From the NCBI GenBank assembly GCA_964017235.1, contig OZ024934.1:87882706-87946705 (forward strand): 64,000 bases of DNA, in the 5' to 3' direction. Position numbers and translations under genes: made by a program. Each line of letters starts with the position of its first letter. Within the stretch, counting starts at the first letter, position 1. Below the pieces are notes generated by a model that saw only the letters and a program-made list of their open reading frames with translations, did not search any database and was not told the origin of the DNA. Source of the stretch: Sabellastarte sp. h YS-2021 (taxonomy: Eukaryota; Annelida; Polychaeta; Sabellida; Sabellidae). Below, in pieces: positions 31,576 to 43,364 of this stretch.

Positions 31576-32884
31576 GTTGACAAACTTGCTTTTTTTGCCT
31601 AAAGGAAATTATAAGCTTTTGAAATGAACACCAAAACATTATTGATTAGCTGTACTCTGGTGTAATGAAATTTAGAGAAGTACAACTGTGTCTTTTACAT
31701 CCACCAAAATGAATAAGTGTATTATTATTATTAATTATGTGATGAATGTTGTTTATGAAAGCTAATAATGACACTGTATATGTACATCGAATGAAGAAGA
31801 TACTTCATTTGTTTTTATTCAGAGCAGGCTTTACACCACACTATGCAGGAAAGGTTTCAGGTGTGAGGCACATTGTACTGAAAAGCAACAATGCCTGCTA
31901 GTGTATATCTCATTACTTATTTCAGATCACTTCCTGTCTGTCAAATTTCATCATGTCTCGGTACTTTAATGTGTTGATTATCAGGCTAACTATCATTGAC
32001 AGATAAGTTTCACGGAGAATCAAAACATTGTTTTCAATAAATATGTCCAAAATAAAGGTTTTTTCTGTGATAACTGCTGCAACATCATCATACATTAATT
32101 CTTCTTTTTGTTTCAGTGACTCATCATTGTAACTTTAATATTAATTGATTTAATCTTAAACTATTAAGTTTACAACTAGTTACTTTAAGATCAAAAGGTT
32201 GTCTAATAAAAACACAGTAAGTGTTTATCGGGCTTATTTCAAGAGAGATGTTAAACTTAGCCCAGTCTCAGTCTGAGACATTCAAAGCTGACTTTTGTTT
32301 GTCTCAACAGAGTATTAGCTGTTCACGATAGGTGACTGAACCCAAACTGATCTGCACCAAACGTGTTAACTATAAATTACATAAATTATACAAATTCAGT
32401 TTTTTTTTCAGGAAATGCACTTCCGAATTAAATGGTTTTCAAGTACAAATATAACATAATAAAAGTAAAAATTGGAATTTATGTCCCATTCAGCAGCCAG
32501 CATAATCATTAACATAAATTTTATTATATCATGATATTGAAAACAAGCTCAAGAGTTGGTACCAAGTCTGGTTTTGAAACCCTCTTGAGACACGTTATAT
32601 GAGAATACATGGAAAAGTGACAACTTTTTAAAGTTTCATTGTAATAACAATGGACACTCTGCTTACACCCAGGATAAAACTTAAAAGTACAAGCTTTGAA
32701 AATTAAAACAAAATTATGTTAGTCTGTATGTGTTTACTGTTTCAAATGCTTTGAACAAAGCTTGAGACTATGAGCTCAAAACTTGAACCAACCTTAGTAG
32801 GTTTAAGTTGAAACTGACACAGCCAAATCTCAAGTTCAGTCTGTGTAAAATTATTGGAGTCCACGGACTAAGCAAACTATTCTA

Positions 32885-33010
32885 TTTTGTACTTTATAGC
32901 GCTTAATCTCTGCTGGGCAGACTCTAAGGCACAACACCAAAATCAAATTTAAAAAAATCATCTGTTCATAGCCGTTGCCAGCAAAATTCAATTGGGAGCC
33001 AATGGAGTCG
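32885..33010 (-). mobile_element. LINE 3' tail fragment
   Basis: On the minus strand GTGCCTTAGAGTCTGCCCAG, then GAGATTAAGCGCTATAAAGT, matches the 3' tail pattern of the other L2/CR1-like fragments. CATTGGCTCCCAATTGAATT (LHWLPIE-like) precedes it. It is very short and decayed. Confidence 0.55.
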
Positions 33011-33264
33011 TTTGGGGATAGGAGATGCCAACTATTTGATCAGAAGTCTCAGATTTGAGTCTGAGACCATTCTTAAGCCCTTAGGTAATTGTCTCATATG
33101 ATATTTCATCAGTTCCTAATTGAATGCTTCCTCACCTGATATTAGCACTGAATTTCAATGGGAACATGTTCTTCTATTTTAGTAATAGTACTGATAATGT
33201 AACTCCTTTCACCAAGCATATTTACAGTCTATATATATATATGTTACAGTGAATTTGTGTAATC

Positions 33265-33404
33265 AGGGAATTCGCGAATTCCCTGAATGCTTTTAGGGAA
33301 TTCGTGAAATCCCTAAATGGACCAGGGAATTCAAGAATACCCTAAAATTTCTAGGGAATTCGTGAAATCCCTGAAATTTTAGCTAGGGATTTCATGAAAT
33401 CCCT
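33265..33404. repeat. Array of five 20-bp palindromes
   Basis: AGGGAATTCGCGAATTCCCT at 33265-33284 is a perfect palindrome. Variants at 33295, 33324, 33353 and 33385 are near-perfect (AGGGAATTCGTGAAATCCCT and similar), separated by 9-12 bases. Both arms of each unit can pair, so the array could form serial hairpins. Confidence 0.95.
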
Positions 33405-33409
33405 GAATA

Positions 33410-34620
33410 TATTTTAATTTACCAACATTTATTAAATAGAAAAAATTAATACACATAATTTGTTATGCTTCTGTAGGGCCATAGTTATAACTAGGGCAGG
33501 GTCGGTAGCAGATTTTCCATGTTGGTATCCCGCCAGTGTAAAACCGTGCCGATTCCGGGATACCAAAAGTAGAAATTGTGTTTTAGCATATCCCTAATCG
33601 AATAGGCCTACAACCCAGAAGTAAGATTTGCGAAAAGAAAACATTGCAGTTCTGGAAGAAATCACTATAAAAGTGTTAAAATATATAAAATATGGGATAA
33701 AAGTTTGGAATTTCTTCAGATATGAGGTTTGTTTCTAATACTTCACGTTTTCTCGCAATATTATATAATGACTTTCAAAATCTTCCTCTCTCTATTGTGG
33801 ATAAATATAAAATCATAAAATAATATGATCGGGGTCAGATTTGTTTACAGATAAAAACTTAGATTAAAAATGAAGATAAGAGAAACTTTTGTAACTTTTG
33901 TGATTATTTGATAACAATAGGCTTTTAGCGTTTTAGCGTTCGCCAGGGGAGACATGGTTTTTATATTTTCGTTTAAAATGTTTTACTTTCTCCATAGAAC
34001 TTGTCGGTATTTGATATATTTTACTGTAACTATATGTATTTTATCAAATAATTGTAAACAAATAGATTACTGACTGTCACCACACCCAGATATCAGTTAA
34101 AAGTGCTGTTTGTCATTAAACGGGTATTATCGCCCACTCGATAATTCCCGCGGTAACACTTTCATTGTTCCACACACAAAGCAGATCAAGTGTATTACAT
34201 GTATGATTGTTGTACCTATTTCCAGTCTATTAACAAAATTGTGCAGGCTTTTTTCACTGTAACATTTGAAACATTTCACCGCACTTTTCTTGTTCCACAA
34301 AATCGTGTGTATACCCAAAAACAATTCTATTTTAAGAATGTATAACTTCTGTTTATATATTGGAACAAAAACATGCACAAGTCTGATTTTAAAACCATTT
34401 AGACTGGAAAGTGGAATGGCCCGGATTCTGGTTCATGAATGATAAAATAGATATATATCATAAAATATTGTTTACCAATTAATTATCCCTGTCCACTGTT
34501 TGTTATATTCTAATCCCACACATCTATCAATCATATGCACTAATCTACTCCTTCCTAACCTACCATCTTTTGATTTTGGTACTGTGATGCTGTAATTAGA
34601 AAGGTTTGTACGTAGGAAAG
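33410..34620. other. No gene recognised
   Basis: This is AT-rich sequence between the palindrome array and the LINE. An 83-codon antisense frame at 34127-34378 shows no domain. Confidence 0.5.
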
Positions 34621-34624
34621 GTAG

Positions 34625-35151
34625 GTGCACCTATTTCTAAATTTTAATTTTTCGCTTTCATTGGTCATGCATTGCACTTTTTGGTTCTGTTTTTCCATCC
34701 TCTTGACTGTTCGGTCAACAACCCCCACCAAGGAAAATAGTTTGCCATCACCAAAAATTATTCACCCAAGTTTACTCTCCTCTTTGGACAGTTGCAACAT
34801 TGCTTTTGTCGCCTGCAGGCCCACTGTCGTCAAGTGACGCACTGTTTCAGAAATGTCAACCCTTGGTGGTCCATCATCCTGATTCTTTCTGGCGACATTA
34901 GTTTGAACCCAGGTCCATCAGCCAGAAATATCAAAGCCTGTCATCTGAATGTCCGTTCATTGCATTACTTTCATACCCTTAGGAACATACTTGACAAGCA
35001 TGCACCTGAACATGAATGTAAAACCCCACAACATGTCAACAAAGGGTTCATCAACAGTGAGATTTTGGCAGCAAAGAGACGTAAGCGCAAACTCGAAAGG
35101 GAGTGGCGAAAGGACAACTCTGCCATAAACCGCAGTAGGTATAGAGCCGCT
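34625..35151 (+). mobile_element. L2/CR1-like LINE, 5' part
   Basis: The open frame from about 34792 contains ILILSGDISLNPGPS, a 2A-like motif (GDxxxNPGP at 34891-34917), then KACHLNVRSLHYF, the first strand of the endonuclease. The frame jumps at once to NILDKHAP and INSEILAAKRRKRKLEREWR, the linker that normally follows the endonuclease. Most of the endonuclease is therefore deleted. The frame runs to RYRAA, where the 14-kb element is inserted, and resumes at 49263. Confidence 0.85.
35148..35151. repeat. Left target-site duplication CGCT
   Basis: CGCT directly precedes the left terminus and reappears at 49263-49266. Deleting the insert plus one copy gives an uninterrupted LINE frame (…YRAA/VNHFNRL…). 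Confidence 0.65.
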
Positions 35152-35291
35152 AAGCACTGTCAGATTTAAAAGGGAAAATCCAGACCTTTCCCTTTTAGAC
35201 CTTAAATTTCGCAATATGCAGGGTTTTGGTGCAAATATGGAAATTTCTTTCATGAAATATGGCAGTTTCATGCAAAAATTTGCACCATTTG
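35152..35291 (+). repeat. Left 140-bp terminal inverted repeat
   Basis: Matches the reverse complement of 49123-49262 at all 140 positions by eye. An internal AAAAGGGAAA…TTTCCCTTTT hairpin lies near the outer end. Confidence 0.95.
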
Positions 35292-35757
35292 GTGTGCCCT
35301 ATTCACGAAAACTGCAAATTTCCTCTTTTTGTAAATAGTGCGCACCCTAAACACGAAAACTGCAAATTTCCACTTTTTGTAAATAGGGTGTGCCCTAAAC
35401 ACAGAATCTGCAAATTTCATCTTTTTGTAAATAGGGTGCACCCTAAACACGAAAACAGCAAATTTCATCTTTTTGTAAATAGGGTGTGCCCTATACACGA
35501 AAACCGCAAATTTCCACTTTTTGTAAATAGGGTGTGCCCTAAACACAGAATCTGCAAATTTACTCTTTTTGTAAATAGGGTGCACCCTAAACACGAAAAC
35601 AGCAAATTTACTCTTTTTGTAAATAGGGTGCACCCTAAACACCAAAATTCATCTTTTTGTAAATAGGGTGCACCCTAAACATGGAAACTGTGAATTTCCT
35701 CTTTTTTGTATATAGGGTGTGCCCTAAATGCAGAAACTGTAAATTTCCTGTTCTTAG
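35292..35757. repeat. 48-bp satellite, left arm, about 10 units
   Basis: Each unit contains an AGGGTGCACCCT palindrome (or AGGGCACACCCT), then a Lys-rich-coding AT segment. A 48-base period keeps both strands open for 125-135 codons. The frames are repeat artefacts. Confidence 0.93.
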
Positions 35758-35769
35758 GCGGATTGGGTG

Positions 35770-36905
35770 TAACCAACCCATCTATTAGATGGATGTGTCT
35801 GACGTCCGTCAAAATTTCCGTTTCCGGACTCTAACTCGAAAACGGTTTGTCCAATCAAATTCAAACTTGGCAGGGAGATAGATCACCACCATAGCTAGGT
35901 TCCTTTCGAAATTAGTGTAATTTCGTCTGTTCCTTTGTCCATTTTTTGTCTGTCTGTCAGTCAAAATTTCCATTTCCGGACTCTAACTCGAAAACGGTTT
36001 GTCCAATCGAATTCAAACTTAACAGGGAGATACATCACCACCATAGCTAGGTTCCTTTTGAATTTGGTGTAATTCTGTCTGTTCGCTTGTCTGTTGTTTG
36101 TCCATTTTTCTGTTCATCAACATTTCTATTTCCGCACTCTAACTCGAAAATGCTGTGTCCAATCGAATTCAAACTTGACAGGGACACAGATCACCATCAT
36201 AGCTAGGTTCCTTTCGAAATTGGTGTAATTCCGTTTGTTCGTTTGTCCCTTTGTCTGTCTGTCCACATTTTTGTTTCCGGACTCTAACTAGAAAACGGTT
36301 TGTCCAATCGTATTCAAACTTGACAGGGACATAGATCACCATCATAGCTAGGTTCCTTTCGAAATTGGTGTATTTCCATCTGTTTGTGCGTCTGTTTTTT
36401 GATTGTCGGTCCGTCTGTCAAAATTTCCGTTTCCGGACTCTAACTCGAAAACGGTTTGTCCAATCGAATTCAAACTTGACAGGGAGATAGATCGCCACCA
36501 TAGCTAGGTTCCTTTTGAAATTAGTGTAATTCCGTCTGTTTGTTTGTCCGTTTTTTGTCTGTCAATCAAAATTTCCATTTCCGGATTCCAACTCAAAAAT
36601 GGTTTGTCCAATCGAATTCAAACATAATAGGGAGATACATCACCACCATAGCTAGGTTCCTTTCGAATTTGGTGTAATTCTGTCCGTTCGTTTGTCTGTT
36701 TTTTGTCCATTTATCTGTTCGTCAACATTGTTTCCGGACTCTAACTTGAAAACACTGTGTCCAATCAAATTCAAACTTGACAGGGAGATAGATCACCATC
36801 ATAGCTAGGTTCCTTTCGAAATTGGTGTAACTTTGTCTGTTCGTTTGTTCTTCAACATTTCCATTTCCAGACTCTACCTCGAAAACAGTTTGTCTTTACA
36901 CACAT
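35770..36905. repeat. Satellite of about 150 bp, 7-8 units
   Basis: GGACTCTAACTCGAAAACGG recurs near 35826, 35978, 36134, 36279, 36435, 36593, 36736 and 36869, followed by TTCAAACTTGACAGGGA and ATAGCTAGGTTCCTTT. The right arm keeps only part of one unit (48155-48235, inverted). Confidence 0.93.
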
Positions 36906-38000
36906 TTTCTTTCTCTTAGATGTTGTTTTCTCTACTTAACCATTATTTGGAGGTTTATATAACTGACACTGCTCTGAAAGTATCCAGATCTTTGCACTGT
37001 TTTATTACTCCTGTATCTCATGGTGTCGAAAACTATTCCCCCAGGCTATGGGGTACGGGCATCTCTGATACTATTTTTACCCCACAGCCCTTAAGGGTAG
37101 TCGTGGTATTGTTTTCACCCATGGTGTCTGGATGGGTGGGCAGGCGGTGGGAAAAAGTTTGTCCAGGCTGTATCTCAGAAACCATAAGCTGTAGGAAATT
37201 GATACTTTGGTAGGGACATTAATCAGGATGTGTAGGTGTGCAACGTCATGGTCTGACCTTGATTTGACCTATGACCTTGCCGCAGTGACCTTGAGTTTGA
37301 AAATCTTGTCCGGGCTGTATCTCGGAAACCGTAAGGTGTAGGTAGTTGATACTTAGTAGGGACACTGGTTAGGGGGTGTAGGTGTGCAGTGTCATGGTCT
37401 GACCTTGATTTGACCTTTGACCTTGCTGTAGTGACCTTGACCTATAAAATCTTGTCCGGGCTATATCTCGGAAACCATAAGGTGTAGGAAGTTGATACTT
37501 GGTAGGGACATATTGGTTGGGGGAAGTAGGTATGCAGCATCATGGTGTGACCTTGATTTAACCTTTGACCTTGTTGTAGTGACCTTGACCTAGAAAATCT
37601 TGTGGCGCCTTTGGATCTGTCTTTTGATGCAGATTAAGCACTGTTAAAGTCATATTAGAATTCATTAAGAATTTTACTTTTACAACTTCCCATTGTAACA
37701 GATGGAATTTCATCAAGTGAGCCACAGATTTTGCTACAACACCACACATAAGCATTCATTGAATGTATTACCACTTCTGTATGCATGGTAACATTCAAAA
37801 CATCTAAACCATAATTTGGCCATGCCAGATGTAGATAAAGGACATCCATTATCTTTCTCATAGACATTATTTTCTCTATTTAAACATTGTGTGGACCTTT
37901 ATACAAGTGACAGTTCTTTGTACTGATACAGTACTTCTATATCCCATGGTGATAAACATATTTCCCTAGGCTGTGGGGTACGGGCATCTCTGATGCTATT
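36905..38000. repeat. Left-arm extra block bounded by direct repeats, with 147-bp units
   Basis: Sequence at 36918-37085 (TTTTCTCTACTTAACCATT … GGGGTACGGGCATCTCTGAT) recurs at 37868-38005. Between them, about three units of 147 bp begin TTGTCCGGGCTGTATCTCGG (near 37159, 37306, 37452) and carry TGACCTTGATTTGACC. The right arm lacks this block. Confidence 0.85.
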
Positions 38001-38289
38001 TTTTTATTTACAAAGAAAAGGCTTTTAAGAATTACACTCAGCATTATAATATAAGCTTTAAAAATCAATTCTTAGCCATAAATATTAAGAATATGTAGGA
38101 AAAGTAATCTTTTTGATAAACTCCACTCAACAAGGAAAAATATACATGCTGATCAAAATATTGGCTCATGGAAAAACATAATAAAGGATATTGTATATCA
38201 AAAGTCAGCTATCCTCTGGTTTATGCTGCATCTTTTCACGCTTTTATGTAATTGGTGTAAATACACATACAACACTTTTTACAATCCCA

Positions 38290-39490
38290 GTCAGTCACTT
38301 TTTTATGTTTAGTTTGTACCAAAAAGCTAAAGGTTTAACATCTTAATATTAGGAATTGATCTTAAGAGCAATACGTATATGTTACTTTAAATAGGTGAAA
38401 CCATTAAATTTGCATATTTACCAAGATTTTGAGTAAAGGGGTGCATTTGCTGAATTGAATTAGCAAATACGCATATTTTTTTTTTTTTAAAAATCAGTAT
38501 TTTCTTAGTTAAATCTAAAATGCTTTTACTTATTTTATATTTTGATACATTTTATCTGCAAGATTTAATAAACCAAACATAGCTGGTCATTTTAGTATTT
38601 TACTTCATAAAATACACCAAATTTGTTTCAAATGAAATGTAAACTATCCTAATATTTACTACAAATGATTACATAAAACCCTGTAACTGATCACCATATA
38701 ACTAAATCTTACTTTCATAAATCTTGGTTTGTTGTTTGAAGGCTTCATGTCCTCAACTTGATCTGATGTTTCATGTGAAGTCACAATTACCTGATGGCCA
38801 CTGACTTTTAAGCACCAATCCATTATAATAGTATAATTTTTCACAGAGCTTCCATAATAAAAATGTATTTAAATTATTTCCAAAGAATGTGAGCAAAACT
38901 ACCTTGAACACTCAACTGTATCAAAACATATGACTTCTAATCCATCACACTTCACTACTCCTTGTATAGTGTAAACCAATTATCTGACTTTCAGTCTTAT
39001 CTTAATTGAGGTCACAGAGGGGGGAGAGACTGACCTATCTTGCCACTGAGAAAAATAAATATATATTGCTTGTGTAATTTGAGTGTGTGCCCCTTAATTT
39101 ATCTAGACTCTCTCTTGTAGGTATGTACAACATATCAGTGGGGTTTATCAGTCCAGCATGTATCTCTGACATTATAATGACCCCTTTACCCCACTGCACA
39201 CACTTGATTTACACAGTCTAGGAAAAAATCTTTGAGAATGGTGGTAGTTGAGTAAACATACAGGTACAAAATGAACACACACCCAAGTGAAATTTCTGTA
39301 ATGCCTTAATCCTGATTTTTTCTTACTTAAAATAAGTGACTCCAATACAATTTGAGACTTTTCTGGAAGTCTTAAATTTTAAAGATTTTACATTTTTACG
39401 TACAAATTGGACATATTTTCTGATGTCATGAGAAAAGGGTAAACTAAGTGAGAAAAAAATGTCTTGATAAGTTACAAGTCATGCACTTTC
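38290..39490. repeat. Left non-tandem arm of the big palindrome
   Basis: Aligns inverted with 46905-48130. For example, GGTATGTACAACATATCAGT then GGGGTTTATCAGTCCAGCAT near 39120 appears as the reverse complement near 47300. Divergence is visible, unlike at the terminal repeats. Confidence 0.9.
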
Positions 39491-40794
39491 CTTCATTTGT
39501 TTTACTTAATATATACTTTTAGTGCTTACTCTTGTTGGAGTATTAAATTTTGTATTACTCTTTGTATATTAAAGTTTGTATATCTGGAATAGAACATATT
39601 TGTAAAATGTATTCAGTCTCACTCAAAAGCAACCCCTAAAATTCTTGCCTTTCAAACACACCACTAATTTGGTTTTCTCTGAGCCTCATCTTAATTATCT
39701 GAAAGACTGGGATGAGATTTAAGTTTAAAAGCATGTATCTCTGGGAGAGGACACAAACACAAACCACAGTCCTAGGAATTATACCATCCCAACCCCTCAA
39801 ATTTGAGGGAGGGCTTATCTGCTCCCCCACTGCAAGTGTTTATGCTACCTGAAGACCATGCATTAATAGCCCATCATCTGCATGTGTCTTGAGGTTGTAA
39901 GTGACTACTCTCTCATTTAAAATGTGTTGCCAGTACTCGAAGAAAGCATGTATACTTATCAAACCCAAGCCACATTTACCTGTTGAATATATGCTTGTAA
40001 AAGAAGCATGTGTATACTGTTTCTATATTTTTCCTTCACTATAATTTAATGAAAGAGTCATATTTTATTGGTACATGCATTTATTATCTCCACCAAGAGG
40101 TATTGTTGTCATGACCGTTTGTCTTTCTGTTCGTCAGAAGGGTTACATAAATTCTACTGCATGGGTCACGTCTGACGTAGATCCTATTAAATTTTGACTG
40201 ATCTGGATCACTGGATACAAAATAATAATAATAAATAATAATAATCCAGAGACATGTTGTTACTTTTAAAAGATACCTTATCTAGCAAGAATGGTAAATT
40301 CTTCAAGGCATGCAGATTTGTCTGTTTGTCTGTTCTCCAGAGCCGCTAGATAAGAGGTACTCCCAGGAAAAGTGTGAAAATTTCAACTCTTTATCACAAT
40401 TTTCTCTTTGACCATTGAAGGGATTTCTCCCTATCTTAGATATATGTACTACGGCACAAGTAGATTCCCTTTTGTGAGTATCAGGCCTGGATATTTTTTA
40501 ATTAATTTTTTGTGAATTTTTAAAATAAGTTTGAATGCATTAAAAAAATTATGAATTTATGCAGTAAATCACGTATAACTTGAAAAGTATTGCACTCAGA
40601 GAATTATCTCTAAAAGTATTGCAAATGGCCAATTTTTCTCAAATAACTCGTTCACCTACTTTTGGGAGAGCTTTCACTCGGTGAAGTTTCAGACCTGTAG
40701 CTAATTATTCACCTACTCAAAATGAATAAATGCTAATTGTATCCACAGGATAGCATCCGGTGGATACTATGGATTTGACTTCGTTACGCCTACG

Positions 40795-40866
40795 CCGCCG
40801 CAGTGTGTAGAGAGATTTCACTGTTACCGCTCTAACGAAAAAAATATTATAGCTAGCCTTCTCAAA
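40795..40866. repeat. Inner inverted repeat, left copy
   Basis: GCCGCAGTGTGTAGAGAGAT then TTCACTGTTACCGCTCTAAC faces its reverse complement at 44232-44312. It brackets the 147-bp satellite block. Confidence 0.85.
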
Positions 40867-41114
40867 TTTACAGGATATATTCATAACCATAAAATCTTGC
40901 CCGGGAATATTTTTGGCCTCATTTTGAAAAACAAGATGGCCGCCGCAGGCGCTTTTCGACTTTAAACAAGGACTTTTGGTGGCTCTCTAGAGTAAAGGGT
41001 ATTATAGGTAGAGATCTCAAATTCGCAGGATATGTTCCTCATTATAAAATCTTGACTGGGAATATTTTTGGCCTCATTTTGAAAAACAAGATGGCCGCCA
41101 CAGGCGTTTCTTTG

Positions 41115-43310
41115 CAGTCATGAAAAGTGCTTATATCTCCCTTATTATTGGTCCTAGAGGTTTGGGATGGTAAACCAACCTGTAGGAAATCATGGCCTGG
41201 GAATCTTTTGGTGTGGTCAGATTTCACCTTGGACCCCTCCTTCAAGGTCAAACGAGGATAGCCAAACTTAAAAGTGCTTATAACTCGCTTATTATTGGTC
41301 CTACAGGTTTGGGATGGTAAACCAACCTCTAGGAAATCATGGGCTGGGAATCTTTTGGTGTGGTCGGATTTGACCTTGGACCCCTCCTTCAAGGTCAAAC
41401 GAGCATAGCCAAACTTAAAAGTGCTTATAACTCACTTGTTATTGGTCCTAGAGGTTTAGGATGGTAAACCAACCTATAGGAAATCATTGGCTGGTAGTCT
41501 TTTGGTGTGGTCGGATTTGACCTTGGACCCCTCCTTCAAGGTCAAACGAGGATAGGTAAACATAAAAGTGCTTATAACTCGCTTATTATTGGTCCTACAG
41601 GTTTGGGATGGTAAACCAACCTATAGGAAATCATTGGCTGGGAATCTTTTGGTGTGGTCGGATTTGACCTTTGACCCCTCCTTCAAGGTCAAATGAGGAT
41701 AGCCCAACTTAAAAGTGCTTATAACTCGCTTATTATAGGTCCTAGAGGTTGAGGATGGTAAACCAACCTATAGGAAATCATGGGCTGGGAGTCTTTTGGT
41801 GTGGTCGGATTTGACCTTGGACTCCTCCTTCAAGGTCAAACGAGGATAGGTAAACATAAAAGTGCTTATAACTCGCTTATTATTGGTTCTAGAGGTTTGG
41901 AATGGTAAACCAACCTATAGGAAATCATGGGCTGGGATTCTTTTGGTGTCATCAGATTTGACCTTTGAACCCTCCTACAAGGTCAAACGAGGATAGCCAA
42001 ACTTATACGTGCTTATAACTTGCTTATTATTGGTCCTAAAGGTTTGGGATGGTGAACCAACCTATAGGAAATCATGGTCTGGGAGTCTTTTGGTGTGGTT
42101 GGATTTGACCTTTGACCCCTCTTTCAAGGTCAAATGAGCATAGCCAAAATTAAGGGTCCTTATAACTCGCTTATTATTGGTCCTAGACGTTTGTGATGGT
42201 AAACCAACCTATAGGAAATCATGGGTTGGGAATCTTTTGGTGTGGTCGGATTTGACCTTGGACCCCTCCTTCAAGGTCAAACGAGCATAGCCAAACTTAA
42301 AAGTGCTTATAACTCGCTTTTTATTGGTCCTAGAGGTTTGGAATGGTAAACCAACCTATAGGAAATCATTGGCTGGGAATCTTTTGGTGTGGTGGGATTT
42401 GACCTTTGACCCCTTCTTCAAGGTCAAATGAGGATAGCCCAACTTAAAAGTGCTTATAACTCCCTTATTATTGGTCCTAGAGGTTTGGAATGGTAAACCA
42501 ACCTATAGGAAATCATTGCCTGGGAATCATTTGGTGTGGTCAGATTTGACCTTGGACCCCTCCTTCAAGGTCAAACAAGGATAGCCAAACTTAAAAGTGC
42601 TAATAACTCGCTTATTATTCGTCCTAGAGGTTTGGGATGGTAAACCAACCTCTAGGAAATCATTGGCTAGGAATCTTTTGATGTGATCGGATTTGACCTT
42701 GGACCCCTCCTTCAAGGTCAAACGAGGATAGCCTAACTTAAAAGTGCTTATAACTCACTTATTATTGGTCCTAGAGGTTGAGGATGGTAAACCAACCTAT
42801 AGGAAATAATGGGCTGGGAGTCTTTTGGTGTGGTCGGATTTGACCTTGGGCCTCCTTCAAGGTCAAATGAGGATAGTGAAACTTAAAAGTGCTTATAACT
42901 GGCTTATTATTGGTCCTAGAGGTTTGGGATGGTAAACCAAGCTATAGGAAATCATTGGCTGGGAATTTTGTGGTGTGGTCGGATTTGACCTTGGACCCCT
43001 CCTTCAAAGTCGAATGAGGATAGCCAAACTTAAAAGTGCTTATAACTCGATTAATATTGGTTCTACAGGTTTGCAATGTCAAATCAACCTATAGGAAATC
43101 ATGGGCTGGGAATTTTTTGATGTGATCAAATTTGACCTTTGGCCCCTCTTTCAAGGTCAAATGAGGATAGTGAAAATTAACAGTGCTTATCTCACTTATT
43201 CGTGTTCCTAGAGGTTTGCAATGTCACACCAACCTATAGGAATCATGGGCTAAGAATCTTTTGATATGGTCAGAAACTTCACCTTGGGCTTCTCCAAGGT
43301 TAAGCATGTT
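41115..43310. repeat. 147-bp satellite, about 15 units
   Basis: Each unit reads AAAAGTGCTTATAACTCGCT, TATTATTGGTCCTAGAGGTT, GGTAAACCAACCTATAGGAA, then TTTTGGTGTGGTCGGATTTG and a CTCCTTCAAGGTCAAACGAG end. Two inverted, more diverged units occur at 46180-46480. Antisense frames of 64-118 codons across the array are artefacts. Confidence 0.95.
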
Positions 43311-43364
43311 TTAATGGCTGTTGTAAGTTTTCTGGTGGATACAATTTGCATCGGTTCTCCGATG

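Larger units (their letters stand above)
29930..32350. repeat. Segmental duplication, copy 1 (GPCR promoter and exon 1)
   Basis: Long stretches align with 54170-54380 and 58260-60035 in the same order and orientation: 5' flank, signal-peptide exon, and about 1.4 kb of intron beyond it. Copy 1 additionally contains the MITE at 30508-31040. The match is clear but diverged, with many indels, so the duplication is old. Confidence 0.85.

Noticed and set aside
33265-33404. CRISPR-like array of palindromic repeats with short spacers
   Set aside because: Spacers are only 9-12 bases, the repeats vary, no cas gene is present, and the genome is eukaryotic.
41042-42721. Antisense frames of 64-118 codons with repeated LKEGSKVKSDHTKRF
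   Set aside because: They are produced by the 147-bp satellite and change frame between units.
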